Assembly (NCBI RefSeq): GCF_036206005.1
Contig: NZ_CP108143.1
Location: forward strand, 2,604,001-2,668,000
Length of the DNA stretch: 64,000 nucleotides
Source of the DNA: Streptomyces sp. NBC_00178
GTDB taxonomy: Bacteria; Actinomycetota; Actinomycetes; Streptomycetales; Streptomycetaceae
Direction of reading: 5' to 3'
Part shown: in pieces, positions 17,059 to 25,672 of the stretch
Numbering within the stretch: position 1 is the stretch's first letter
How the letters are laid out: each line of letters begins with the position of its first letter
Program-made: the position numbers and the translations under genes
The notes under the pieces: generated by a model
Databases searched by the model: none
The model's input: the letters and a program-made list of their open reading frames with translations, nothing else
What the model was told of the DNA's origin: nothing

Positions 17059-18357
17059 TCAGCGGCCCTCGGCCGGGACGAAGTCGCGCAGGACCTCGCC
17101 CGTGTAGATCTGGCGCGGGCGACCGATGCGGGATCCCGGCTCCTTGATCATCTCGTGCCACTGGGCGATCCAGCCCGGAAGGCGGCCGAGCGCGAAGAGC
17201 ACGGTGAACATCTCGGTCGGGAAGCCCATGGCGCGGTAGATCAGGCCCGTGTAGAAGTCCACGTTGGGGTAGAGGTTGCGCGAGACGAAGTACTCGTCGG
17301 AGAGCGCGTGCTCCTCCAGCTTGAGCGCGATGTCGAGCAGCTCGTCGGACTTGCCGAGCGAGGAGAGCACGTCGTGCGCGGCAGCCTTGATGATCTTGGC
17401 GCGCGGGTCGAAGGACTTGTACACCCGGTGGCCGAAGCCCATCAGGCGGACGCCGTCCTCCTTGTTCTTGACCTTCTGGATGAAGGAGTCGACGTCGCCG
17501 CCGTTGGCCTGGATGCCCTCGAGCATCTCCAGGACCGACTGGTTGGCGCCGCCGTGCAGCGGGCCCCACAGGGCGGAGATGCCGGCGGAGATCGAGGCGA
17601 ACATGTTCGCCTGCGAGGAGCCGACCAGGCGCACGGTGGACGTCGAACAGTTCTGCTCGTGGTCCGCGTGCAGGATGAGCAGCTTCTCCAGCGCGGAGAC
17701 GACGACCGGGTCCGGCACGTACTCCTGTGCGGGCACCGAGAACGTCATGCGCAGGAAGTTCTCGACGTAGCCGAGGTCGTTGCGCGGGTAGACGAACGGG
17801 TGACCGATCGACTTCTTGTACGCGTACGCCGCGATCGTCGGGAGCTTGGCGAGCAGGCGGATCGTCGAGAGGTGACGCTGCTCCTCGTCGAACGGGTTGT
17901 GGCTGTCCTGGTAGAAGGTGGACAGCGCGCTGACGACCGAGGACAGCATGGCCATCGGGTGGGCGTCGCGGGGGAAGCCGTCGAAGAAGCGCTTGACGTC
18001 CTCGTGCAGCAGCGTGTGCTGGGTGATCTCGTTCTTGAAGGCCGACAGCTCGTCGACCTTGGGAAGGTCACCGTTGATCAGCGTGTAGGCGACCTCGAGG
18101 AACGTCGAGCTCTCCGCGAGCTGCTCGATCGGGTAGCCGCGGTACCGCAGGATGCCCTGCTCGCCGTCGAGGTAGGTGATGGCGGATTTATAGGCGGCCG
18201 TGTTGCCGTATCCGCTGTCCAGCGTCACCAGGCCCGTGTTGGCCCGGAGCTTCCCGATGTCGAAGCCCTTGTCGCCGACGGTGCTGTCGATCACCGGGTA
18301 GGTGTACTCGTCATCGCCGTACCGCAGTACTACAGCGTTGTTGGTGTGCTCGCTCAC
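17059..18357 (-). CDS. gltA: Citrate synthase (type II)
   Basis: 432 residues, normal for the hexameric, NADH-type bacterial enzyme; condenses acetyl-CoA and oxaloacetate. Conserved segments: CSTSTVRLVGSSQAN, the catalytic His in LWGPLHGGANQSVLEML, GFGHRVYKSFDPRA, and the aspartate region PNVDFYTGLIYRAMG. The GTG at 18357 is chosen because GAGGGA lies just upstream and the product begins SEHTNNAVVLRYGD, the usual streptomycete N-terminus. Transcribed alone from a promoter containing a perfect palindrome. Confidence 0.96.
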   Translation of the reverse strand: MSEHTNNAVVLRYGDDEYTYPVIDSTVGDKGFDIGKLRANTGLVTLDSGYGNTAAYKSAITYLDGEQGILRYRGYPIEQLAESSTFLEVAYTLINGDLPKVDELSAFKNEITQHTLLHEDVKRFFDGFPRDAHPMAMLSSVVSALSTFYQDSHNPFDEEQRHLSTIRLLAKLPTIAAYAYKKSIGHPFVYPRNDLGYVENFLRMTFSVPAQEYVPDPVVVSALEKLLILHADHEQNCSTSTVRLVGSSQANMFASISAGISALWGPLHGGANQSVLEMLEGIQANGGDVDSFIQKVKNKEDGVRLMGFGHRVYKSFDPRAKIIKAAAHDVLSSLGKSDELLDIALKLEEHALSDEYFVSRNLYPNVDFYTGLIYRAMGFPTEMFTVLFALGRLPGWIAQWHEMIKEPGSRIGRPRQIYTGEVLRDFVPAEGR

Positions 18358-18456
18358 GTCATCCCTCACCGACGTAGTGCCTCTTCTTCGAGGTGCCCTG
18401 ACTGTCTCCACCCTCCCCCATTTGGCTCAGGAGAGTGCACTCGGGGTCGTCCATTG

Positions 18457-18485
18457 GACCTACTGGCGGCACTGAGTGCCGTCAA
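18457..18485 (-). promoter_or_regulatory. gltA promoter with embedded palindrome
   Basis: On the minus strand TTGACG (18480-18485) and TAGGTC (18457-18462) are spaced by 17 bp. The spacer contains the perfect palindrome GGCACT-G-AGTGCC (18468-18480), placed where a bound repressor would block RNA polymerase. Confidence 0.6.
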
Positions 18486-18554
18486 CTTTCTCATCCTGCC
18501 CCCTGGACCCCGGTTCCGGAAGAGCTCAGTGATGTTTCCCACCGTTTTGATCGA

Positions 18555-20786
18555 TCATTTTTCCGGGAAGTCTGCGGCCGTACCGCTCCGGAGCCGGAAA
18601 TCCAGTGCCGTACAGCGTCTGCCTGCGGAAACGGTGCGGACCGCCTGGCCGATGGCCTTGCGCGAACCGACCAGCACGACAAGCTTCTTGGCCCTGGTCA
18701 CGGCGGTGTAGAGCAGGTTCCGCTGGAGCATCATCCAGGCGCTGGTGGTGACCGGGACGACCACCGCCGGGTACTCGCTGCCCTGCGAGCGGTGGATGGT
18801 CATCGCGTAGGCGTGGGCCAGCTCGTCCAGTTCGTCGAAGTCGTACGCGATCTCCTCGTCCTCGTCCGTCAGGACCGTCAGCCTCTGCTCGTCCGGGTCG
18901 AGGGCGGTGACGATGCCGACCGTCCCGTTGAAGACACCGTTCTCTCCTTTGTCGTAGTTGTTCCTGATCTGCGTCACCTTGTCGCCTACCCGGAAGACCC
19001 GGCCTCCGAACCGCTTCTCGGGCAGGCCCGGGCGTCCAGGGGTGATGGCCTGCTGGAGAAGTCCGTTGAGATGGCCGGCGCCCGCCGGGCCGCGGTGCAT
19101 CGGGGCGAGGACCTGCACGTCACGGCGTGGGTTCAGACCGAACCTGGCGGGGATGCGGCGGGCGGCGACGTCGACGGCGAGGACGCCGGCGTCCTCCGTC
19201 TCGTCCTCGACGAACAGGAAGAAGTCGTCCAGCCCCTGCGTCAGGGGCGGCACTCCGGAGTTGATCCGGTGGGCGTTGGTCACGACGCCGGACTTCTGGG
19301 CCTGCCGGAAGATGGTCGTCAGCCGGACGGCGGGGACGGGGCCGCCCTCGGCGAGCAGATCCCTCAGCACCTCCCCGGCGCCGACCGAGGGAAGCTGGTC
19401 CACGTCGCCGACCAGCAGGAGATGGGCACCGGGTGCCACCGCCTTGACGAGCTTGTTGGCGAGCAGCAGATCCAGCATCGAGGCCTCGTCGACGACGACC
19501 AGATCGGCGTCCAGCGGCCGGTCCCGGTCGTAGGCGGCGTCCCCGCCGGGCTTCAGCTCCAGGAGCCGGTGCACGGTCGACGCCTCGGCGCCCGTCAGCT
19601 CGGACAGACGCTTCGCCGCCCGCCCGGTGGGGGCGGCCAGCACCACCGTGGCGTTCCGGGCGCGGGCCAGTTCGACCACGGAGCGGACGGTGAACGACTT
19701 CCCGCAGCCGGGGCCGCCGGTGAGGACGGCGACCTTCCTGCTGAGCGCGAGCCGGACGGCGGCCTCCTGCTCGGGGGCGAGCGTCGCGCCCGTACGCCCG
19801 GCGAGCCAGCTCAGCGCCCTGTCCCAGTCGACGTCCTGGAACGCCGGCATCCGGTCCTCCGGCGTGCGCAGCAGGCGCTGCACCTGGGCGGCGAGGGAGA
19901 TCTCGGCGCGGTGGAACGGCACCAGGTACACGGCGGTGACGGGCTGCCCGTCCTCGGGTCCCGGCACCCTCTCGCGCACGACTCCCTCCGGATCCTCGGC
20001 GAGTTCGGCGAGGCAGTCGATGACGAGCCCGGTGTCCACCTGGAGGAGCTTCACCCCGTCCGCGATGAGCCGCTCCTCGGGCAGGAAGCAGTGGCCCTGG
20101 TCGGTGGACTGCGACAGCGCGTACTGGAGTCCGGCCTTGACCCGCTCCGGGCTGTCGTGCGGGATGCCGACGGCCTGGGCGATGCGGTCGGCGGTGAGGA
20201 AGCCGATGCCCCAGACGTCGGCGGCCAGCCGGTAGGGCTGGTTCTTCACGACGGAGATCGAGGCGTCCTCGTACTTCTTGTAGATGCGGACCGCGATGGA
20301 GGTGGACACACCGACGGTCTGGAGGAAGACCATGACCTCCTTGATCGCCTTCTGTTCCTCCCAGGCGGCGGCGATCATCTTCGTCCGCTTCGGCCCGAGT
20401 CCGGGCACCTCCACGAGCCGCTTCGGGTGCTGCTCGATGATGTCCAGGGTGTCGACGCCGAAGTGGGTGGTGATGCGGTCGGCCATGACCGGGCCGATGC
20501 CCTTGATCAGGCCCGAGCCGAGGTAGCGGCGGATGCCCTGGATCGTGGCGGGGAGGACCGTCGTGTAGTTGTCGACCTGGAACTGCTTGCCGAACTGCGG
20601 GTGGGAACCCCAACGCCCCTCCATCCGCAGGGACTCACCGGGCTGGGCACCGAGCAGCGAGCCGACGACGGTGAGCAGGTCACCGGCCCCGCGGCCGGTG
20701 TCGACGCGGGCGACGGTGTAGCCGTTCTCCTCGTTGGCGTAGGTGATCCGCTCCAGGACACCTTCGAGCACGGCCGTGTTGGACAT
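18555..20786 (-). CDS. recD2: RecD2-type SF1B DNA helicase
   Basis: 743 residues. A 5'-3' helicase of the RecD-like family that works without RecBC. An N-terminal OB-like region is followed by helix-hairpin-helix repeats (GIGPVMADRI, VPGLGPKRTKMI). Then come Walker A GGPGCGKS near residue 358, Walker B VVVDEASML, motif III GDVDQLPSVGAGEVL, motif IV TIFRQA, and motifs V/VI AYAMTIHRSQGSEYP and YTAVTRAKKL. All helicase motifs are intact. Role: DNA repair and replication-fork processing. ATG start at 20786; stand-alone gene. Confidence 0.93.
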   Translation of the reverse strand: MSNTAVLEGVLERITYANEENGYTVARVDTGRGAGDLLTVVGSLLGAQPGESLRMEGRWGSHPQFGKQFQVDNYTTVLPATIQGIRRYLGSGLIKGIGPVMADRITTHFGVDTLDIIEQHPKRLVEVPGLGPKRTKMIAAAWEEQKAIKEVMVFLQTVGVSTSIAVRIYKKYEDASISVVKNQPYRLAADVWGIGFLTADRIAQAVGIPHDSPERVKAGLQYALSQSTDQGHCFLPEERLIADGVKLLQVDTGLVIDCLAELAEDPEGVVRERVPGPEDGQPVTAVYLVPFHRAEISLAAQVQRLLRTPEDRMPAFQDVDWDRALSWLAGRTGATLAPEQEAAVRLALSRKVAVLTGGPGCGKSFTVRSVVELARARNATVVLAAPTGRAAKRLSELTGAEASTVHRLLELKPGGDAAYDRDRPLDADLVVVDEASMLDLLLANKLVKAVAPGAHLLLVGDVDQLPSVGAGEVLRDLLAEGGPVPAVRLTTIFRQAQKSGVVTNAHRINSGVPPLTQGLDDFFLFVEDETEDAGVLAVDVAARRIPARFGLNPRRDVQVLAPMHRGPAGAGHLNGLLQQAITPGRPGLPEKRFGGRVFRVGDKVTQIRNNYDKGENGVFNGTVGIVTALDPDEQRLTVLTDEDEEIAYDFDELDELAHAYAMTIHRSQGSEYPAVVVPVTTSAWMMLQRNLLYTAVTRAKKLVVLVGSRKAIGQAVRTVSAGRRCTALDFRLRSGTAADFPEK

Positions 20787-20990
20787 GGGACGACGCTACC
20801 GGCTGCCACCGACAGCCCTGCCCCTGCTCGTCCAGGAGCCGCTCCGCCCCCGGCTGCGGGTCCGCGGCATGTCCCGTACCGCCCGGAGGCGTTCGGCAGG
20901 GGCCGGGGCGCGTGCCGCCCGGCCGGGGACGGCACGGCGGAGCGCGTAATCCGGTCGACTCGCGGGAGGGCCCGCGTCGATGATGCGTCC

Positions 20991-21497
20991 ATGGCACTGA
21001 CCGATACCCTGGCGCGCGTCGACGGCGACCTCGCCGCCGGGCGGGTACCGATGGCACGGCAGCGGCTGCGCGGGCTGGTCTCGTCGTTCCCGCACGACCA
21101 CGCGCTGCGCCGCCGGCTGGCCGAGGTGTACCGGCTGTACGGCGACCCCGCCGAGGCCGGACGCTGGATGTACCTCGAGCAGGACCGCTCCCCCGAGGAG
21201 ACCGCCGCCTTCGCCGCGCGGTACTCCGACCCGGTACGCCGCATGAGGGCCCTGGCCTGGCGTGGGCCGGAGACGGCCGCGGGTTCGGCCTTCGCCGAGC
21301 GGGAGCTGGCGTCCGTACGGCTCGCGGCGAGCGCCTCCGCGGGGCGGGCCCTCGGCTGGGACACCCTCCCGGACTACGGCAGCGGCACCGCGGACGAGGG
21401 CTCCCCCGGCCAGTCCCTGGCCGCTCTGGGATGCCTGGCCCTGACGCTCGCGTTCCTCGCGATCTGGGTGAACGGCCTGATCGCGCTCTTCGACTGA
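20991..21497 (+). CDS. Small protein with C-terminal membrane anchor (DUF6584-like)
   Basis: 168 residues. The N-terminal 60 residues are helical and TPR-like (ARVDGDLAAGRVPMARQRLRGLVSSFPHDHALRRRLAEVY), suggesting protein contact. The C-terminus ends in one TM segment (SLAALGCLALTLAFLAIWVNGLIALFD). Such proteins are common in Streptomyces, and I believe this is the DUF6584 family; function unknown. The last 26 bp of the gene are tandemly duplicated immediately after the stop. Confidence 0.75.
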   Translation: MALTDTLARVDGDLAAGRVPMARQRLRGLVSSFPHDHALRRRLAEVYRLYGDPAEAGRWMYLEQDRSPEETAAFAARYSDPVRRMRALAWRGPETAAGSAFAERELASVRLAASASAGRALGWDTLPDYGSGTADEGSPGQSLAALGCLALTLAFLAIWVNGLIALFD

Positions 21498-21521
21498 ACG
21501 GCCTGGTCGCGCTGTTCGACT
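21470..21521 (+). repeat. 26-bp tandem duplication spanning a stop codon
   Basis: Copy one (21470-21495) covers the last codons of the DUF6584-like gene. Copy two (21496-21521) follows directly with two mismatches. Because 26 is not a multiple of three, the second copy is untranslated from this frame. Confidence 0.9.
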
Positions 21522-21606
21522 GACCCGCCGGGCGGCCGGCACCGCGCGCGGCTGCCCGCGAAACCGGGTGGCTTCCGGCGGGGGCCGCGCCCTACCGTTC
21601 GCTGCC

Positions 21607-22347
21607 ATGGCAGACGCATGCTTCGCGCACCCCAGGCTCGCCGCGATCTACGACGCCCTCGCTCCCGATCGGACCGACCTCGCCGCGTATGTCGCGATGG
21701 CGGAGGAGTTCGGCGCGCGCCGGGTGTGGGACATCGGCTGCGGCACCGGGGTACTGGCCCTTCTGCTGGCCGGTCGCGGCATCGACGTCACCGGTTGCGA
21801 CCCGGCCGCCGCGTCCGTCGACGTGGCCCGGCACAAGCCCGGTGGCCACCGGGTGCGCTGGATCGTCGGTGACGCGACGGCGTATTCGCCCCTGGGGGTC
21901 GACCTCGCGACCATGACGGCCAACGTCGCCCAGCAGATCACCGGGGCCGAGGACTGGCGGAGGACTCTGCGCGCGGCGCGGGAGGCCCTGCGGCCGGGCG
22001 GGCGCCTCGTGTTCGAGACCCGCGATCCCGCGCGCCGGGCCTGGGAGGAGTGGACCCGCGAGGACTCGTACCGGGTGACGGAGATTCCGGGGGCGGGTTC
22101 CGTCGAGAGCTGGGTCGACGTCGTCGAGGTGCGCGGTCCCTTGGTGACGTTCCGGTGGACGTACGTCTTCGCGCAGGACGGCCAGGTGCTGACGTCGGAC
22201 TCGACGCTGCGTTTCCGTGAGGCGCGTGACGTCGAGGCGGCGCTCGGCGCGGAGGGGTTCGTCGTGGAGGACGTGCGGGACGCCCCCGACAGGCCGGGCC
22301 GGGAATTCGTGTTCGTCGCCCGCCGCCCCGGGTGGCCGCGCGCCTGA
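21607..22347 (+). CDS. Class I SAM-dependent methyltransferase
   Basis: 246 residues from the ATG at 21607; the frame extends upstream to 21568 without a better start. Rossmann methyltransferase motifs: VWDIGCGTGVLALLLAGRG (motif I), TGCDPAAASVD (motif II acid), GDATAYSPL (motif III). A RPGGRLVFETRDP post-III loop and a C-terminal FREARDVEAALGAEGF strand region follow. Substrate unknown; small-molecule methylation is usual for this subfamily. Confidence 0.85.
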   Translation: MADACFAHPRLAAIYDALAPDRTDLAAYVAMAEEFGARRVWDIGCGTGVLALLLAGRGIDVTGCDPAAASVDVARHKPGGHRVRWIVGDATAYSPLGVDLATMTANVAQQITGAEDWRRTLRAAREALRPGGRLVFETRDPARRAWEEWTREDSYRVTEIPGAGSVESWVDVVEVRGPLVTFRWTYVFAQDGQVLTSDSTLRFREARDVEAALGAEGFVVEDVRDAPDRPGREFVFVARRPGWPRA

Positions 22348-22707
22348 CCCCGTGTGCCAGAAGCCCGGGTGGGCGCCAGTACACCTTCGCCGGACGGGAG
22401 TTCCTCACGGAGGCGACCGGGCCGGGCGCACCCGGGTGCCCCGCTCCGGAGTACGGACGGCCTTCCTGACGGGCCGTCGCCACGGTTCCCGAAGGTGCGG
22501 AGAAAGGCACCCGCGCGCCGCCCTGCGGGACCCCGTGGCGGCCCGTGAGGGGGCCCTGCGGGGGCGGTCACCGGCACTCCGGAGCCGGCCCCCCACCCCC
22601 GGGCGATAGGGCTCCCAGATCTCCTCCGTGACGCCCACACACCCCTCCTGACCTGGGGTTATATCCTCGGCGCGACTATGCTTGCACTGTCTGGAAGGGG
22701 GTTCCGA
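22348..22707. other. 360-bp gap between methyltransferase genes
   Basis: No gene supported. The last 60 bp are less GC-rich (GGTTATATCC near 22656) and probably hold the promoter of the downstream methyltransferase. Nothing else recognisable. Confidence 0.6.
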
Positions 22708-23442
22708 ATGGACCGGAACATACGCTCGGTGGACGACGTCCTGAGGCTCATGGACAGCCTGTTCGCACCGGAGGCCGACCGGTGGACGCAAGGGGCGGGG
22801 GCCTGGTGGGACGACTTCTACGCGGACCGGTCGAAGCCGGTCCCCTTCTTCGTGGCGAAGCCCGACGAGAACCTCGTCTCCTGTCTCGACCGGGACCTGA
22901 TCGGGCCGGGGCGGGCCCTCGATCTCGGCTGTGGTCCGGGGCGCAACGCCCTGTTCCTCGCCTCGCGGGGCTTCGACGTGGATGCGGTCGACCTGTCGCC
23001 CGGCGCCATCGCCTGGGCCCGGGAACGGGCCGTCGAAGCGGGAGCGGACGTCCGGTTCCACTGCGGTGACGCCTTCGCCGAGGGGGCACCGACCGGGCCG
23101 TACGACCTGATCCACGACTCCGGCTGCTTCCACCACCTGCCGCCCCACCGCCGCGTCAGCTACCTGGGGTTCCTGGAGCGCAACCTCGCTCCGGGCGGGC
23201 ACCTCACCCTCAGCTGCTTCGCCTCCGGTGCGATGGGGTCCGAGCTGCCCGACGCGGCCTTCTACGGCGAGGCGGGCCTGCTCGGAGGCCTCGCCTACAC
23301 GCCGGAGGAACTGCGCTGGATCTTCGCCGGTCTGGAGGAGGTCGAACTCCGGCGGATGCGCGACGAGCCGGCCGACTCCCCCTCCTTCGGCGAGGACTTC
23401 CTCTGGACCGCGCTGTTCCGGAAGCCGGACCGGATTTCCTGA
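22708..23442 (+). CDS. Class I SAM-dependent methyltransferase
   Basis: 244 residues from the ATG at 22708, preceded by GGAAGGGGG; the earlier in-frame ATG at 22678 has no such site. Motif I ALDLGCGPGRNALFLASRGF, acidic DAVDLSPGAI, CGDAF, and the post-III IHDSGCFHHLPPHRR and LAPGGHLTLSCF. The arrangement resembles TehB/thiopurine-type methyltransferases, which often act on toxic small molecules. The SGCFHHLPP segment is characteristic of that group. Unlinked functionally to its neighbours. Confidence 0.85.
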   Translation: MDRNIRSVDDVLRLMDSLFAPEADRWTQGAGAWWDDFYADRSKPVPFFVAKPDENLVSCLDRDLIGPGRALDLGCGPGRNALFLASRGFDVDAVDLSPGAIAWARERAVEAGADVRFHCGDAFAEGAPTGPYDLIHDSGCFHHLPPHRRVSYLGFLERNLAPGGHLTLSCFASGAMGSELPDAAFYGEAGLLGGLAYTPEELRWIFAGLEEVELRRMRDEPADSPSFGEDFLWTALFRKPDRIS

Positions 23443-23655
23443 TCCCCCTCGACGGCCCGGTGCGACCGGGTTCGGCCGACGGCTCGCGCAACGTCTCGCG
23501 CGCCACCGCGCGGGCGTCCCGCGAAAGCGGAATGGGGCCCGGCCGTCAGGCCGGACCCCCCTCGCTCTCCCCCTCCGTCGGGCTTCCCGAATCCCCCCGG
23601 ACCCCTCCCCGGAAGTCCCGACGCCGAATACGACCGGGGAGGGTGCGGAAAGGTT

Positions 23656-23689
23656 GTACGCCTTGACCTCTTCTTTACCCAGGGCGTAC
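23656..23689 (-). terminator. Weak hairpin after the sugar operon
   Basis: GTACGCC (23656-23662) pairs with GGCGTAC (23683-23689) over a 20-nt loop, just downstream of the isomerase stop at 23700. Confidence 0.4.
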
Positions 23690-23699
23690 GGCGCGGCTC

Positions 23700-24533
23700 T
23701 CAGCAGGCGTGTTCCGCGTAGCGCGCGGCGACCTCCGCGACCACCTCGGCGCCGTCGCGGGCCCACAGCTCCTCGTTGAAGATCTCGACCTCGATCGGGC
23801 CGCCGTACCCGGCCGCCTCCACCTGGGCGCGGAACGCACGGAAGTCGACGCAGCCGTCGCCCAGTTGGCCGCGGCCCACCAGGACTCCGGCCGGCAGCGG
23901 GGTGATCCAGTCGGCGAGCTGGAAGGAGTGGATCCGGCCGCCCGCGCCCGCCCGGGCGATCTGCGCGGGCACCCCGTCGTCCCACCAGACGTGGTAGGTG
24001 TCGACCACCACGCCGACCTGCTCCGCGGGGAACCGCTCGGCGAGGTCGAGCGCCTGGGACAGGGTGGAGACGACGCAGCGGTCCGAGGCGAACATCGGGT
24101 GCAGCGGTTCGACGGCGAGCCGCACGCCGCGGTCCCGCGCGTACGGCGCGAGTTCGGCCAGCGCGTCGGCGATCCGCTCCCGGGCGGCGTGCAGGTCCTT
24201 CTGCCCGTCGGGGAGTCCGCCGGAGACCAGGACCAGGGTGTCGGTGCCCACGCCCGCCGCCTCGTCGACCGCCGCCCGGTTGTCCTCCAGGGCGCGGGCC
24301 CGCTCGGCGGGGTCGGTCGCGGTGAGGAAGCCGCCCCGGCACAGGCTGGTGACGGTGAGGCCCGCGTCCCTGAACAGTTTCCCCGCGCGCTCCACCCCGT
24401 ACGCCCTCACAGGTGCCCGCCAGAGGCCCACCTGCCCGATCCCGGAACTCAGGCAGGCTTCGGCGAGGTCCGGCAGGGACAGCTGCCGGACCGTCTCCTG
24501 GTTGAGGGACAGGCGGGACAGGTCGGTGCTCAT
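23700..24533 (-). CDS. Sugar phosphate isomerase/epimerase (TIM barrel)
   Basis: 277 residues. AP-endonuclease-2-like TIM barrel: GQVGLWRAPVRAYG, metal-site residues in LAVEPLHPMF, VGVVVDTYHVWWD, and VEIFNEELW near the end, where the glutamates and histidines line the metal site. Its ATG overlaps the DUF993 gene stop as ATGA. Last gene of a three-gene operon opposed to a LacI gene, so it most likely isomerises an intermediate of the same sugar or polyol pathway. Confidence 0.85.
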   Translation of the reverse strand: MSTDLSRLSLNQETVRQLSLPDLAEACLSSGIGQVGLWRAPVRAYGVERAGKLFRDAGLTVTSLCRGGFLTATDPAERARALEDNRAAVDEAAGVGTDTLVLVSGGLPDGQKDLHAARERIADALAELAPYARDRGVRLAVEPLHPMFASDRCVVSTLSQALDLAERFPAEQVGVVVDTYHVWWDDGVPAQIARAGAGGRIHSFQLADWITPLPAGVLVGRGQLGDGCVDFRAFRAQVEAAGYGGPIEVEIFNEELWARDGAEVVAEVAARYAEHAC

Positions 24534-25672
24534 CGGCCACCTCCGTGGACGGCCAGCAGTGCGCGCATACGGGACTCCGCCAGGTCCGGGTCGGGGAACA
24601 GGCCCAGCCGGTCGGCCAGTTCGTACGCCCGGGCCAGGTGCGGCAGCGAGCGGGCCGACTGGAGGCCGCCGACCATCGTGAAGTGCTCCTGGTGGCCCGC
24701 GAGCCAGGCGAGCAGGACCACGCCCGTCTTGTAGAAGCGGGTCGGCGCGCGGAAGAGGTGGCGCGACAGCTCGACCGTGGGGTCCAGGAGGGCGCGGAAA
24801 CCCGCCGTGTCACCGGTGTCCAGGACGCGCACCGCGTGTGCGGCGAGCGGGCCGAGCGGGTCGAAGATGCCGAGCAGGGCGTGGCTGAAGCCCCGGTCGT
24901 CGCCCGCGATCAGCTCGGGGTAGTGGAAGTCGTCGCCGGTGTAGCAGCGCACCCCGCCCGGAAGCCGGCGCCGTACGCCGATCTCCCGCTCGGCGTCCAG
25001 GAGCGAGATCTTGATGCCGTCGACCTTGTCCGGGTGTTCCGCGATGACCTTCAGGAAGGTGTCCGTGGCGGCGTCGAGGTCCGCGCTGCCCCAGTAGCCC
25101 TCCAGCGCCGGGTCGAACATGGGGCCGAGCCAGTGCAGGACGACCGGCTGGGCGGCCTGGCGCAGGAGGTGGGCGTACGTCTCCAGGTAGTCCTCGGGGC
25201 CGTCCGCGGCGGCGGCGAGCGCGCGGGAGGCCATCAGGATGGGCTGCGCGCCGCTCTCCTCGACCAGGGCGAGCTGCTCCTCGTACGCCGCGCGCACCTC
25301 GGGCAGGGTCGCCGGGCCGCTGAGCTGGTCGGTGCCCACACCGCAGGCGATCCGGCCGCCCACGGACCTCGCCTCGGCGGCGGAACGGCGGATGAGTTCG
25401 GCGGCGCCGGCCCAGTCCAGGCCCATGCCGCGCTGCGCGGTGTCCATGGCCTCGGCGACGCCCAGGCCGTGCGACCAGAGGTGGCGGCGGAAGGCGAGCG
25501 TGGCGTCCCAGTCGACGGCGGCGGGGTCGCCGGGGCCGGCGTCCGCGCGGGGGTCGGCCACGACGTGCGCGGCGGAGAACACCGTGCGCGAGGCGAGCGG
25601 CACGCCGGACGGCTTCAGGTCGAGCGGCGTGGCCCGGGGTTCGTACGGCCCGTGCGGGAGCTGGATGGTCAC
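24530..25672 (-). CDS. DUF993 dihydrodipicolinate-synthase-like aldolase
   Basis: 380 residues. Starts at a GTG that overlaps the oxidoreductase stop as GTGA. DUF993 proteins are TIM barrels related to DapA-type lyases. Visible here: GRIACGVGTDQL, PILMASRAL, VVLHWLGPMFDPALEGYWG, and the lysine in DKVDGIKISLLD that would form the Schiff base. The genes on both sides are a sugar oxidoreductase and a sugar isomerase, so a retro-aldol step in carbohydrate catabolism is inferred. The substrate is unknown. Confidence 0.82.
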   Translation of the reverse strand: MTIQLPHGPYEPRATPLDLKPSGVPLASRTVFSAAHVVADPRADAGPGDPAAVDWDATLAFRRHLWSHGLGVAEAMDTAQRGMGLDWAGAAELIRRSAAEARSVGGRIACGVGTDQLSGPATLPEVRAAYEEQLALVEESGAQPILMASRALAAAADGPEDYLETYAHLLRQAAQPVVLHWLGPMFDPALEGYWGSADLDAATDTFLKVIAEHPDKVDGIKISLLDAEREIGVRRRLPGGVRCYTGDDFHYPELIAGDDRGFSHALLGIFDPLGPLAAHAVRVLDTGDTAGFRALLDPTVELSRHLFRAPTRFYKTGVVLLAWLAGHQEHFTMVGGLQSARSLPHLARAYELADRLGLFPDPDLAESRMRALLAVHGGGR

